A stretch of 64,000 bases of DNA from assembly GCF_000942395.1 (NCBI RefSeq), contig NZ_LN812103.1, forward strand, positions 1,162,906 through 1,226,905, in the 5' to 3' direction. The notes below the pieces were generated by a model, which was not told the origin of the DNA, ran no database searches, and saw only the letters and a program-made list of their open reading frames with translations. Below, piece by piece: positions 16,763-25,857 of the stretch; position 1 is the first letter of the stretch, and the number at the start of each line of letters is the position of its first letter. A program made the translations under genes and the position numbers. The stretch comes from Risungbinella massiliensis. GTDB lineage: Bacteria > Bacillota > Bacilli > Thermoactinomycetales > Thermoactinomycetaceae.

Positions 16763-18006
16763 TGGTAGGAGAGGTTATTACGGTCGGTAGCGAATTAGTG
16801 ATGGGTCATACATTGGACACCCACTCCCAATACATAGCCAAAGCCTGTTCTTCATTGGGATTAGAAATTCGTTTTCATACATCGGTGGGGGATAACTGGG
16901 ATGATCTTACGAATCTTCTCCGATTGTCTGCAAAACGTTCTTCCTTCGTTTTTCTATGCGGTGGTCTAGGGCCGACGATGGATGATCTGACCAAAGAAGC
17001 GCTGGCTGAAGTGCTTGGGATGGATTTAGTGCAAGACGAGTCCACGCTCATTCGATTAAAAGAATTTTTTCAAAGCCGCAACCGCACGATGACAGAGAAT
17101 AATCTAAAACAGACATATGTTTTTCCAAATGGAACGATCTTTGCTAATCCAAGAGGAACAGCTCCGGGATTGGCAATACAACATCAAGGGGTAACATATT
17201 GCCTGTTACCGGGCCCACCGAATGAGATGCGTCCTATGTGGCACGAACAAGTAGAACCCTATTTGAACGGTGTGCTAGGAATAAAAGGAGCGATTCTCGC
17301 TCGTTCCTACTCGTTTGTCGGGATTGGAGAATCACGGTTGGAGGCCGAGCTTCAGGATTTGATTCAATCTAGTGAGAATCCGGTCCTTGCAACTTATGCA
17401 GGGGAAGCTAGTTGTACTTTGCGATTTACAGCAAAAGCTCCAACTACGAAAGAAGCCGAAGCACAAATAGAACAGATTGCTTCTCAGGTGAGGCAGCGAG
17501 TAGGAGAATACGTAGTTAGTACAGAGGGACAAAATCTCGAACAGGTAATCTGTCAAGAGCTAGATTCAAGAGGTCAAACGGTCTCCTTTACAGAAAGTTG
17601 TACTGGTGGGCTGATGACACATTTGATGACGACGGTACCAGGGAGTAGTAGCGTCGTAGCTGGTGGGATCGTCTCTTACCAGAACAGCAGCAAGAGGAAA
17701 GTGGCGAAAGTACCAACCAAAATATTAGAACAGCATGGAGCGATCAGCCCGGAAACTGCACGGGAGATGGCGCAACATTCATTGGAGAACTTCGCAAGTG
17801 ATTGGTCAGTTAGTGTTACAGGTGTAGCCGGACCAGACTCCAGTGAAAACCAGCCTGTCGGTCTGATCTATTTCGGATTGGCACACAAAGGAGAACCGAC
17901 TAAGGTATATCAGTACCAAATGTCAGGTTCTAGGCAGCGTATTCAGCGGTTAGCAGCGATCCAGGGACTGTTCCTTCTTTTGCAAGCAGTTAGGAAAGGT
18001 GAATAA
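16762..18006 (+). CDS. cinA: Competence/damage-inducible protein CinA
   Basis: A 414-residue protein with an N-terminal MoCF-like domain (GEVITVGSELVMGH, then FLCGGLGPTMDDLTKEA) and a C-terminal nicotinamide-nucleotide amidase-like domain (FTESCTGGLMTHLMTTVPGSS, VTGVAGPDS). Length and domain order are those of the family, whose members recycle NMN or ADP-ribose; in Bacillus and streptococci cinA lies next to recA. Here a helicase, four other genes and 5 kb separate it from recA. GTG 16762 starts in the last base of the pgsA stop codon. Confidence 0.94.
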   Translation: MVGEVITVGSELVMGHTLDTHSQYIAKACSSLGLEIRFHTSVGDNWDDLTNLLRLSAKRSSFVFLCGGLGPTMDDLTKEALAEVLGMDLVQDESTLIRLKEFFQSRNRTMTENNLKQTYVFPNGTIFANPRGTAPGLAIQHQGVTYCLLPGPPNEMRPMWHEQVEPYLNGVLGIKGAILARSYSFVGIGESRLEAELQDLIQSSENPVLATYAGEASCTLRFTAKAPTTKEAEAQIEQIASQVRQRVGEYVVSTEGQNLEQVICQELDSRGQTVSFTESCTGGLMTHLMTTVPGSSSVVAGGIVSYQNSSKRKVAKVPTKILEQHGAISPETAREMAQHSLENFASDWSVSVTGVAGPDSSENQPVGLIYFGLAHKGEPTKVYQYQMSGSRQRIQRLAAIQGLFLLLQAVRKGE

Positions 18007-18012
18007 GCTTTT

Positions 18013-19596
18013 ATGATGCGTTTTGATGACTTTCAATTAAGCGATGCCTTATTAACTGGCATCAAAGAGATCGGATTTGAAGAACCATCCCCGATTCAAG
18101 AAAAATGTATTCCAGCAGTGCTTCGAGGAGAAGATGTAATCGGTCAAGCACAGACTGGAACTGGAAAAACAGCAGCTTTTGGGATTCCTGTGTTGGAATC
18201 TGTTGATATGGAGTTGCGAGATGTACAAGCGCTCATTTTGACACCTACTAGAGAGCTAGCGATACAAGTATCAGAAGAACTGAGCCGAATCAGTCGATTT
18301 AAAAAAGTTCGTACGCTCCCCATTTATGGTGGCCAGCCAATGGGACGTCAAATTAAAGCGTTGCAACAAGGGGTTCAAGTGGTTATTGGAACACCTGGTC
18401 GTCTTCTGGATCACTTGCGCCGTGGCACGCTAAAAATGCATAATGTCAACACTGTTGTCTTAGATGAAGCAGATGAAATGCTAGATATGGGCTTTATTGA
18501 GGATATTGAACAAGTCCTCTCTTATTCTCCAGAGCAACGTCAGCTTCTTCTCTTTTCTGCTACGATGCCACCAGCCATTCGTCAATTGGCTACCAAATAT
18601 ATGAGAAAACCTCGCTATATTACCATGAACCGTGGAGAAGTACATGTGCCACAAATCAACCAGATCTACTATCGTGTACTAGAAAACTCCAAGCTAGATG
18701 CCCTTTGTCGCTTTTTGGATAGCGAAGAAGTCGATCTTGCCATCATCTTCTGTCGTACTAAAAAAGGAGTAGATGAGCTTGCGGAAGCCCTTGCTGCCCG
18801 CGGCTATTTGTCTGGTGGATTACATGGAGATCTCCAACAAGAACAGCGCGATCGCGTGATGGGCTCTTTCCGAAATGGAGATTTAGAGTTACTAGTCGCA
18901 ACGGATGTGGCTGCTCGTGGGATTGATGTAGGTAGTGTCTCTCATGTAATTAACTTTGACATTCCGCAAGATGTGGAGAGTTATGTACATCGGATCGGTC
19001 GTACAGGTCGTGCTGGACGTGCGGGAGTTGCTCTCACTTTAGTTACACCACGTGAGTTGAAGCAACTTCGCCTCATCGAAAAAGAGACTGGGGCACGTCT
19101 CCAACCACGCGAGCTTCCTTCGTTGGAAGAAATTGCCGCTAAGCAACAAAAAAGCTGGATGACTCAGATCGAAGGTGTCATTCAGTCAGATGCAGATCTA
19201 AAGCTCTTTGAGGATATGATCACTCAATTAAAAGAACAATTTTCTGAGAACAAAATCGCAGCGGCAGCACTCTATGTTGCTTTCTCAGAACGTTTTACTC
19301 GAAGTCAAGATCAGTCCTACAACTTTGGAGAGACGGGAGCTGCTCCAGGAATGGTTCGCTTCTTTATTAACGTTGGGCGTAATACCAATATGCGCCCTCA
19401 AGAGCTTTCCAAAGCGATCTCCGAGCAAGCTGGGATTACAACCCGCCAAGTAGGGAAAATCAATATTTATGATCGCTTCTCTTTTGTTGAAGTTCCTGAA
19501 GAGGTTGCTCCATTTGTCTACGAAGCACTTCGTCAATCCCGGATCAATGGTGCTCGTGTCAATTTAGAGCCAGCTCGTCCAAGAGTTCGCTCCTAA
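18013..19596 (+). CDS. DEAD-box RNA helicase with DbpA-type RNA-binding domain
   Basis: A 527-residue helicase: Q motif (FQLSDALLTGIKEIGFEEPSPIQ), Walker A AQTGTGKT, PTRELA, DEAD at about residue 154, SAT, and HRIGRTGRAGR at the end of domain 2. The C-terminal 75 residues (RFFINVGRNTNMRP, INIYDRFSFVEV) match the DbpA/CsdA RNA-binding fold. Such enzymes remodel rRNA or mRNA; with the extra domain it is nearer to DeaD/CsdA than to a minimal CshB. ATG 18013 and ATG 18016 are both possible. It ends with its own terminator. Confidence 0.93.
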   Translation: MMRFDDFQLSDALLTGIKEIGFEEPSPIQEKCIPAVLRGEDVIGQAQTGTGKTAAFGIPVLESVDMELRDVQALILTPTRELAIQVSEELSRISRFKKVRTLPIYGGQPMGRQIKALQQGVQVVIGTPGRLLDHLRRGTLKMHNVNTVVLDEADEMLDMGFIEDIEQVLSYSPEQRQLLLFSATMPPAIRQLATKYMRKPRYITMNRGEVHVPQINQIYYRVLENSKLDALCRFLDSEEVDLAIIFCRTKKGVDELAEALAARGYLSGGLHGDLQQEQRDRVMGSFRNGDLELLVATDVAARGIDVGSVSHVINFDIPQDVESYVHRIGRTGRAGRAGVALTLVTPRELKQLRLIEKETGARLQPRELPSLEEIAAKQQKSWMTQIEGVIQSDADLKLFEDMITQLKEQFSENKIAAAALYVAFSERFTRSQDQSYNFGETGAAPGMVRFFINVGRNTNMRPQELSKAISEQAGITTRQVGKINIYDRFSFVEVPEEVAPFVYEALRQSRINGARVNLEPARPRVRS

Positions 19597-19611
19597 TATA
19601 TCGATATCTTT

Positions 19612-19646
19612 AGTCCGATTCCCATTCATAGGAATCGGACTTTTTG
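19612..19646 (+). terminator. Terminator after the DEAD-box helicase gene
   Basis: An 11-bp perfect stem (AGTCCGATTCC with GGAATCGGACT), 8-base loop and five T. Confidence 0.92.
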
Positions 19647-19721
19647 TGTTGGTACATTATCGCAAAAAATATCAAAAAACAATTCTGTTCGTTCAGTATC
19701 CTATAAATGAAGGAGGATTTG

Positions 19722-20606
19722 ATGAACTACGAATGGATGACCCAGAAAACGATCCATTGGATTGAATCTCATTTGCACGAGGAGATTTCGATGGAGGAGA
19801 TTGCAGATGTCGCTGGTTTTTCCAAGTATCATTTTCACAGAATTTTTCAAACAACTGTTGGGATGTCTGTTACTACCTATATCCGTATGAGACGACTTGC
19901 CAACGCAGCAGGTGCCCTTCTTCACACCAAGGAACGAATTATCGACATTGCTCTGTATTATCAGTTTGAGTCGCAAGAAGCCTTTACTCGAGCCTTCAAA
20001 AAAATGTATAACTTACCGCCTGGTCAATATCGAAAACTCATGACGAACATTTTAACTCAAAAGGAGGAATCCTATATGGATAAAAAAATAAAGGGCTGGT
20101 TTTTAAGTGGGAGTCATCCATTTAATTATGAAATGGGGATTGATCGAACGGTTGTGCATCAAGGGAGAATGTCAGGTTATTTAAAATCCAAAACAGTACA
20201 GGGAGTCGAAGAATTTGCTACGATAATGCAACAATTCAAAGCGGATCGATATAGAGGAAAAAGAATGAAACTTTCCGGCTTTGTTAAAACAGAAAATGTT
20301 CAACACTTTGCAGGTTTGTGGATGCGGATCGATAGTGCATCGGACGATGTTCTACAATTTGATAATATGGGCGATCGTCCGATTCAAGGTTCTAACAATT
20401 GGAATCAATACTCCGTTGTCCTAGATGTCCCAGAAAACAGTGCAGTCATTGCATTTGGAGTACTTCTATCCGGAGCTGGACATGTATGGGTAGATCAGTT
20501 TTCATTTGATGAAGTGGATGAAAAGGTAGAATCAACCAATCTAGAAGTTCATGCGGAATTATTGGAAGAACCAACTAATTTGTCGTTTGAAGAAGAACTG
20601 AAGTAA
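19722..20606 (+). CDS. AraC-family regulator with C-terminal jelly-roll-like domain
   Basis: A 294-residue protein. Residues 5-105 carry two helix-turn-helix units typical of AraC/XylS (SMEEIADVAGFSKYHFHRIFQ and RIIDIALYYQFESQEAFTRAFKKMYNLPPGQYRK; both described in pieces). Residues 120-290 are beta-rich with WMRIDSASDD, IQGSNNWNQYSV and WVDQFSFDEVD, like a carbohydrate-binding or GyrI-replacing sensor module. ATG 19722 is 5 bases after AAGGAGG. A 58-codon membrane peptide gene begins 14 bases downstream and is probably co-transcribed. Confidence 0.85.
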   Translation: MNYEWMTQKTIHWIESHLHEEISMEEIADVAGFSKYHFHRIFQTTVGMSVTTYIRMRRLANAAGALLHTKERIIDIALYYQFESQEAFTRAFKKMYNLPPGQYRKLMTNILTQKEESYMDKKIKGWFLSGSHPFNYEMGIDRTVVHQGRMSGYLKSKTVQGVEEFATIMQQFKADRYRGKRMKLSGFVKTENVQHFAGLWMRIDSASDDVLQFDNMGDRPIQGSNNWNQYSVVLDVPENSAVIAFGVLLSGAGHVWVDQFSFDEVDEKVESTNLEVHAELLEEPTNLSFEEELK

Positions 20607-20620
20607 GGAGAATCGACTCA

Positions 20621-20797
20621 GTGGATTTCGTAACAGAATATTTATTAGGTGCAAGTGGCGATCTAATCGTTTTTACAAAATGGGTATTTTGGTACCTCAT
20701 TCAAAAAGGAGCAATTTGGATTGGTATAAAGTTTCTTTCCGTTGGAATAGTAATTGCACTTTACTATTTTTCTCAATCTACAAAAGAAGCTTGTTAA
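20621..20797 (+). CDS. Small membrane protein, 58 residues
   Basis: An open frame from GTG 20621, 9 bases after AAGGAGA, encoding 58 residues. It starts MDFVTEYLLGASGDLIV and has one or two hydrophobic segments (about residues 16-30 and 33-50: FTKWVFWYLIQKG, IKFLSVGIVIALYYF), then STKEAC. Spacing and SD indicate a real gene co-transcribed with the AraC regulator. I do not recognise the family. It may be a sensor partner or a target of the regulator, which is only a guess. Confidence 0.65.
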   Translation: MDFVTEYLLGASGDLIVFTKWVFWYLIQKGAIWIGIKFLSVGIVIALYYFSQSTKEAC

Positions 20798-20858
20798 ATA
20801 CTGCATATTGCATAGTTATTTTGAAGAAGATCTTCATCTTTTAATGACCCACCTAGAT

Positions 20859-20909
20859 TAAGAAAAAGAAGACCTTTCTCATCCAAGAGAGAGGTCTTCT
20901 TTTTCTTAA
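20859..20909. terminator. Bidirectional terminator
   Basis: Long arms TTAAGAAAAAGAAGACC (from 20859) and GGTCTTCTTTTTCTTAA (to 20909) pair over about 20 bp, with A-rich left and T-rich right flanks, serving the convergent small membrane gene and the DUF59 gene. The right arm overlaps the stop of the DUF59 gene. Confidence 0.85.
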
Positions 20910-21220
20910 TCCGCAATACCTAAAGCGATTTTTGCATAACGAGACATACGACTTTTGTCCCATGGTGGATCATAAACGATATCTACATAAACACTTTGGA
21001 CACCGTCTACTTTCATTACTGCCTCGGTTACCATTTGATGAATCGTCGCCGATAGGGGACATCCCATAGCAGTTAATGTCATGGTCACATCGACTTTTCC
21101 TTCATCATCTATATCAACTCCATAGACAAGACCGAGATTGACGATATCGATATGTAACTCTGGATCGTACACTTCTTCCAGTTGTTCCATGATCTCTTCT
21201 TTCATTTTCTCTTTGTTCAA
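20906..21220 (-). CDS. DUF59/MIP18-family iron-sulfur assembly protein (SufT/PaaD-like)
   Basis: A 104-residue protein of the MIP18/DUF59 family: DPELHIDIVNLGLVYGV near residue 20, TLTAMGCPLSATI with the conserved cysteine near residue 53, and VDIVYDPPWDKSRMS near the end. Family members (SufT, YitW, PaaD) help Fe-S cluster delivery. TTG 21220 is preceded by AAAGGGGGG on this strand; the next ATG is at residue 6. It stands alone between two terminator regions. Confidence 0.9.
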   Translation of the reverse strand: MNKEKMKEEIMEQLEEVYDPELHIDIVNLGLVYGVDIDDEGKVDVTMTLTAMGCPLSATIHQMVTEAVMKVDGVQSVYVDIVYDPPWDKSRMSRYAKIALGIAD

Positions 21221-21386
21221 TTTATACCCCCCTTTGGTTTGAAGACAGTCATCATCTATTAAGATGTCTACTAAGTTCTTTCTATCTTTTTGTCTTCCCG
21301 TTCAAAGTATAAATTACACTTGGTTGTTTGCAAAGAGCTCCTAAATTCCAATCAAAACAGGGTAGACTTTTATTTTGTATTACTTG

Positions 21387-21401
21387 ATGTTAAAATAACA
21401 T
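21387..21401. promoter_or_regulatory. Palindromic operator-like site upstream of the MFS gene
   Basis: ATGTTA-AAA-TAACAT, a perfect 6-bp inverted repeat with a 3-base centre, 52 bases before the carrier start. Possibly a repressor site; no regulator gene is adjacent. Confidence 0.35.
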
Positions 21402-21452
21402 ATTTTCAAAGCTGGACAGTCATTTAGCTATTTTATAAGAGTGGGGTGCAAG

Positions 21453-22598
21453 ATGAGAGCTGAGTATCTACTTAGAGGTTTTAATTTTTTATACTTTGGA
21501 TTGCTAGCACTATTTATTCCATTTTTGCCGGTTTATTTAGCACAACAAGGTTTATCAGTGAGTCAAATAGGTTTAGTCGTTGGGACAGGTGGCTTTGTAA
21601 CGCTCATTACACAACCTTTATGGGGATTGATTAGTGATAAGACAAAGACGATTCGTAAAGTATTATTGTTATTGATCATTTTGTCGAGCTTGTTCGGCTA
21701 TTTGCTTTTTGATTCGAATGAGTTTTTATGGTTAGTCCTATTTGCGATGCTGGTCTATTTCTTTTTAATGCCAATGGATCCTTTATTGGAGAGCCTGAAT
21801 TTTACAGTGGCAGAGGCGAAAAAGATTAGCTACGGCTCAATTCGAACATACGGTGCTTTAGGATATGCAGTCTTATCACTCCTAACAGGATATATAATGT
21901 CTTATTTTGGAGTAAACAGTGTGGCGATTTTATTTGTCGCATTAGGAACTATTAGTTTTTTTATTTGCTGGGTCATGCCAAATGCCCCTGTTTCATCAAC
22001 ACCTGTAACCATGGATGGATTAAGGTCTTTTTTACATAATCGCAAAACGTTGCTTTTTTTATTGCTTGTTTTTATTTGTTCTGTGCCAGCACGTATGAAC
22101 GATACCTTTTTAGGCGTTCATATTCATGCTTTAGGCGGTGATACAGAATTAGTAGGTCTTGCATTCTTTTTAGCTGCTGGTAGTGAAATTATTGTGTTTG
22201 CCCTTAGTTTTTATTGGCTTCGTAAAGGGAAAGAATTGTTGATCATTACCATTGCAGCATTTTTTTTCTTCATTCGATTTTTTGTATCTGCTTGGATAAC
22301 TGATCCGCTATTATTAGCGATCTTACAAATCATGCAAATGCTGACATTCCCCATTTTTTATACAGCAGCGATTCAGTACTTATATTCCATTGTACCTGTT
22401 GAATGGCGTGCGACAGGTCAAACTGTGTTAGCATTACTGTTCTTTGGTGTATCTGGTATTATTGCATCTTATGTAGGAGGCTTTATGTACAATGTTCTAG
22501 CTGGTCAAATGTTTTATTTGTTTGTATCAGGGATGTCATTCATTGGGACAATTTTTGGTGTATATTTATATAGAATTTATGAATATAAAAAACAATAA
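21453..22598 (+). CDS. Major facilitator superfamily transporter
   Basis: A 381-residue membrane carrier with about 12 hydrophobic segments and the MFS loop motif GLISDKTKTIRK between helices 2 and 3. The N terminus (RGFNFLYFGLLALFIPFLPVYL) resembles the MFS_1-like/LacY-HcaT group of sugar or aromatic-acid symporters. ATG 21453 is preferred to GTG 21441 because GTGGGGTG serves as its SD. The gene is more A/T-rich and Phe-rich than its neighbours and interrupts the cinA-recA region, which suggests insertion. The substrate is unknown. Confidence 0.85.
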   Translation: MRAEYLLRGFNFLYFGLLALFIPFLPVYLAQQGLSVSQIGLVVGTGGFVTLITQPLWGLISDKTKTIRKVLLLLIILSSLFGYLLFDSNEFLWLVLFAMLVYFFLMPMDPLLESLNFTVAEAKKISYGSIRTYGALGYAVLSLLTGYIMSYFGVNSVAILFVALGTISFFICWVMPNAPVSSTPVTMDGLRSFLHNRKTLLFLLLVFICSVPARMNDTFLGVHIHALGGDTELVGLAFFLAAGSEIIVFALSFYWLRKGKELLIITIAAFFFFIRFFVSAWITDPLLLAILQIMQMLTFPIFYTAAIQYLYSIVPVEWRATGQTVLALLFFGVSGIIASYVGGFMYNVLAGQMFYLFVSGMSFIGTIFGVYLYRIYEYKKQ

Positions 22599-22698
22599 TA
22601 CGATACATTTGCTTTAATTTAGAAAAAAATATGAATGTGTAGAATGAAATGATTAGAGGATCTCCATGAAGAGGTCTTTACAGTTGCTTTGATGTACT

Positions 22699-22729
22699 AG
22701 CCTTTGGGATCTACCCCCAAGGCTTTTTT
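22699..22729 (+). terminator. Terminator downstream of the MFS gene
   Basis: A stem AGCCTT-x-GGG / CCC-x-AAGGCT with a short loop, followed by six T. Confidence 0.75.
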
Positions 22730-22820
22730 GTTTGGGTTTGGTAAAAGGAGATATCTAGTCACCTATAGCTTTTAGCAAGTTAATATCAAGCAGGCTGTTG
22801 ATTTACCAAAGATTAGGAGG

Positions 22821-22884
22821 TGATTTTTTGCCTATCGCTACCGATCGTATGGAAGGTAAAAATCATGCTCTCCGCTTCATGTAA
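22821..22884 (+). promoter_or_regulatory. Possible leader ORF/hairpin in the 510-bp gap before recA
   Basis: The gap 22599-23112 contains a terminator, this element and the recA control region, and no ordinary gene. AGGAGGTGA (22816-22824) precedes TTG 22828, which opens an 18-codon frame ending at 22884. The segment TGATTTTTTGCCT (22821-22833) can pair with AGGTAAAAATCA (22854-22865), which would cover this ribosome site. It may be a leader peptide or a worn-down gene start. Confidence 0.25.
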
Positions 22885-22952
22885 TTAGCTAATCAACACT
22901 TCTGATATCCGAGAAAGGAAGGTGAACTTTTGTAAATTTCACCCAAAACAAT

Positions 22953-22966
22953 CGAATAAATGTTCG
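22953..22966. promoter_or_regulatory. LexA (SOS) box upstream of recA
   Basis: CGAATAAATGTTCG differs in one base from the perfect Bacillus-type palindrome CGAAC-N4-GTTCG. It ends 9 bases before the recA -35 hexamer, the usual place for SOS repression. Confidence 0.8.
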
Positions 22967-22975
22967 CAAAAACAC

Positions 22976-23004
22976 TTGGCAGCTTTTCGCAAACAGGTTA
23001 TGAT
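22976..23004 (+). promoter_or_regulatory. recA promoter
   Basis: TTGGCA (22976-22981), 17-base spacer, TATGAT (22999-23004), immediately downstream of the LexA box; transcript leader about 100 bases. Confidence 0.7.
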
Positions 23005-23112
23005 AGGACTAGTTGATTTTGATATAGATATGGATCGTATTCATGAAAAAAATGATAGATTAGACGAGTCATCATAGGAAAAGATTGATTGGTAAAAAGG
23101 AGAGGTATACAT

Positions 23113-24210
23113 ATGTCAGATCGCAAACAAGCACTTGAAATGGCACTTAGACAAATTGAGAAGCAATTTGGAAAGGGCTCCATTATGAAGATGGGAGAAG
23201 ATACGATTGCATCTGTAGAGACGATTTCTACAGGTGCACTAGCTCTCGATATTGCTTTGGGAGTTGGTGGTTTCCCTCGTGGACGTATCATCGAAGTATA
23301 TGGTCCGGAATCATCTGGTAAAACGACTGTAGCGCTACATGCTATTGCAGAGGTACAAAAAAATGGTGGGCAAGCAGCTTTTATCGATGCGGAGCATGCT
23401 CTTGATCCGATTTATGCACAGAAATTGGGAGTAGATATCTCTGAGCTTTTGCTTTCGCAGCCTGATACAGGGGAACAAGCGTTGGAGATCGCAGAAGCCT
23501 TAGTACGTAGTGGTGCAGTCGATATTATTGTTATCGACTCAGTTGCAGCACTTGTCCCAAAAGCAGAGATCGAAGGTGAGATGGGGGATTCTCACGTAGG
23601 TCTCCAAGCTCGTTTGATGTCCCAAGCACTACGGAAATTATCTGGTGCTATTAATAAATCCAAAACCATTGCGATCTTTATTAACCAAATTCGTGAAAAA
23701 GTGGGCGTTATGTTCGGAAACCCAGAGACGACCCCAGGTGGACGTGCTCTCAAATTCTATTCTAGTGTTCGCTTAGAAGTGCGTCGTGCAGAAACACTCA
23801 AACAAGGAACGGATATGATCGGAAATCGTACCAAGATCAAAGTAGTGAAGAATAAAGTAGCGCCTCCATTCCGTACTGCGGAGGTAGATATTATGTTCGG
23901 TGAAGGGATTTCTCGTGAAGGTAGTGCCCTCGATATTGCTACAGACTTAGATATTGTGAATAAGAGTGGTGCTTGGTATTCCTATGAAGGAGATCGTCTA
24001 GGACAAGGTCGTGAGAATGCAAAATTGTTCTTGAAAGAGAATCAACCTCTTTTCCTACAGATTGAAAACAAAGTTCGTGCTCATTATGAGCTACCAGTTG
24101 CTGAAGTAGCACCTGAGCCAAAACCAGTCAAAGAAGAAGAACCTAAAAAACGCGGTCGCAAAGCAAAAGAGAAAGAAGATGCAGGAGTTCTGCTTGATCT
24201 TGAAAGCTAG
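23113..24210 (+). CDS. recA: Recombinase RecA
   Basis: A 365-residue RecA. Walker A GPESSGKT is at residues 64-71, Walker [13 protein letters not shown] at about 140, the L1/L2 DNA-binding loops and [12 protein letters not shown] follow, and the C-terminal tail is acidic-to-basic ([16 protein letters not shown]). It forms the strand-exchange filament and stimulates LexA self-cleavage. ATG 23113 follows AAGGAG at 23098. Upstream in-frame codons overlap the leader and are not needed. recX follows 15 bases downstream. SOS control is supported by the LexA box. Confidence 0.98.
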   Translation: MSDRKQALEMALRQIEKQFGKGSIMKMGEDTIASVETISTGALALDIALGVGGFPRGRIIEVYGPESSGKTTVALHAIAEVQKNGGQAAFIDAEHALDPIYAQKLGVDISELLLSQPDTGEQALEIAEALVRSGAVDIIVIDSVAALVPKAEIEGEMGDSHVGLQARLMSQALRKLSGAINKSKTIAIFINQIREKVGVMFGNPETTPGGRALKFYSSVRLEVRRAETLKQGTDMIGNRTKIKVVKNKVAPPFRTAEVDIMFGEGISREGSALDIATDLDIVNKSGAWYSYEGDRLGQGRENAKLFLKENQPLFLQIENKVRAHYELPVAEVAPEPKPVKEEEPKKRGRKAKEKEDAGVLLDLES

Positions 24211-24225
24211 ACTCTACTGAAAACT

Positions 24226-24849
24226 ATGAGCAAAACGATTACTCAGATCGTCAAAATAGGGATGGCTAGACAATATGAGATTTATCTAGATGAAGAGCCT
24301 TCTCTCACAATCCATGAAGATGTGCTAGTAAAGTACGGTCTTCATAAAGGGATGGAGATGGAGGAAGCAGAATGGAGAGATTTGCTACTTGCAGAGGAAG
24401 AGAATAAAGTTCGGCAAGCGGCACTACGCTATCTCTCCTATCGTCCACGTACCAGAAAAGAGATCCAGGAGCATCTAATTGCCAAAGATTTTTCGATAGA
24501 TCGGATCCATCCGGTTTTACAAGAGCTCCAAGATTTAGGTTACGTTGATGATTCTGCTTATGCCAAATCCTGGGTTCAAGAGCGAACGCGCAAAGGACTA
24601 GGAACCTTCCGCATTCAACAAGAGTTGAAGCAAAAAGGAATCCAGGAAGTAGACATCTCTCATGCGCTAGCCCAAACCAATCTAGAAGAAGAGCGCCAAT
24701 TAGCAATGGAGATTGCTGAAAGGCGCTATCTTCGTATCAAGCACGATCCTTGGCAAAAAGTAGAACGAAAACTAGGAAACTATCTATTGCGACGTGGTTT
24801 TTCTTGGGAGATAATCGGACCTATTCTGAAAGAGCTAAGGAACCGGTAG
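24226..24849 (+). CDS. recX: RecA regulator RecX
   Basis: A 207-residue, mostly helical protein with the three-helix repeats of RecX: ALRYLSYRPRTRKEIQEHL, LGYVDDSAYAKSWVQERTR-KGLGTFRIQQELKQKG, and WQKVERKLGNYLLRRGFSWEIIGPIL near the end. RecX binds the RecA filament and limits its activity. ATG 24226 has only a weak SD, consistent with translation following recA in the same transcript. Length is close to other Gram-positive RecX proteins that carry an N-terminal extension of about 60 residues. Confidence 0.92.
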   Translation: MSKTITQIVKIGMARQYEIYLDEEPSLTIHEDVLVKYGLHKGMEMEEAEWRDLLLAEEENKVRQAALRYLSYRPRTRKEIQEHLIAKDFSIDRIHPVLQELQDLGYVDDSAYAKSWVQERTRKGLGTFRIQQELKQKGIQEVDISHALAQTNLEEERQLAMEIAERRYLRIKHDPWQKVERKLGNYLLRRGFSWEIIGPILKELRNR

Positions 24850-24864
24850 GGGGCAGATAACTCA

Positions 24865-25857
24865 ATGAAAATTTTATATATGACAGATACCCATATTCGT
24901 GGGACAACACCACGCAGTCGAACGGACGATTTCCCCCAAACTATCTATCAAAAATTGGTAGAAACGATGGAGATTGCGAAGCGAGAACAGGTGGATGCCA
25001 TTTTGCATGGAGGAGATATTTTCCATAGCCCTAATCTCTCTCCAGCGGTAGTACGACAATTTGCAGATCTTTTTCATCGCGCACCAGCTCCGATTTATGC
25101 GATTGCAGGAAACCATGATGTGTACGGACATAATCCACAGACTGTTCCCCGCACTATGTTAGGGTTACTAGATGCATTTGGAGCGCTCCAGTTGCTAGAT
25201 TCCAAGACACCGCTTCTTCTGGAAAAAGCAGGTACGAAAGTACAAGTGACAGGTACTCCATTTCATTATGAATTGGATAAACGACCGATTGCATTGGATT
25301 ATGCAGTGGCTAATTCTACTAATGCAGACTATTGCATTCATATGGTTCATGGAATGTTGGTTGATCGATCCTTTCCGGAAGGTGTTGCACACACCACGAT
25401 TCAACAAATTTGGGAGCTAGAGACGGATTGGAATATTTTATTGACTGGACACTATCATGCTGGTTTTAAGATGCAGACCCGTCAAGGAAAGTATATTGTC
25501 AATCCTGGGGCGTTAGCGAGAATCCATAGTCAAAAAGCAGAGATGAATCGGATGCCACAAGTGGTTTTAATGGATTTTACCAATGAAATGCGGGTTGAAT
25601 TAATTCCTCTTACGTGTGCACAAAAAGGTACGGATATTATGGATCGCTCTGCTCTAGAAAAAGCTGCATTTCGAGATCAACAGCTACAGCAATTTATGCA
25701 ACAAGTAGGAGCATCATCCGAGTATAAAGGGATTACGGCCAAAGAGATCATTGAACAGATTTCTCAAAGTGAAGGCATAGAAGAATCAATTAAACGAGAT
25801 GCTTTACGTCGATTAGCCGAAGCAGAAGAACAAGAAGGGGGGACAGTCTGTGAGTAG
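24865..25857 (+). CDS. SbcD/Mre11-like metallophosphoesterase
   Basis: A 330-residue nuclease-type protein with all calcineurin-like metal motifs in order: D-T-H (residues 8-10), GGDIFHSP at about 50, GNHDVYGH at about 85, a histidine in HMVHGM and GHYHAGF at about 195. The domain pattern is that of SbcD/YhaO/Mre11, which cut DNA ends and hairpins with an SMC-like ATPase partner. The next gene overlaps it by 8 bases and is that partner. It lies in one run with recA and recX, so a double-strand-break repair role is likely. Confidence 0.88.
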   Translation: MKILYMTDTHIRGTTPRSRTDDFPQTIYQKLVETMEIAKREQVDAILHGGDIFHSPNLSPAVVRQFADLFHRAPAPIYAIAGNHDVYGHNPQTVPRTMLGLLDAFGALQLLDSKTPLLLEKAGTKVQVTGTPFHYELDKRPIALDYAVANSTNADYCIHMVHGMLVDRSFPEGVAHTTIQQIWELETDWNILLTGHYHAGFKMQTRQGKYIVNPGALARIHSQKAEMNRMPQVVLMDFTNEMRVELIPLTCAQKGTDIMDRSALEKAAFRDQQLQQFMQQVGASSEYKGITAKEIIEQISQSEGIEESIKRDALRRLAEAEEQEGGTVCE

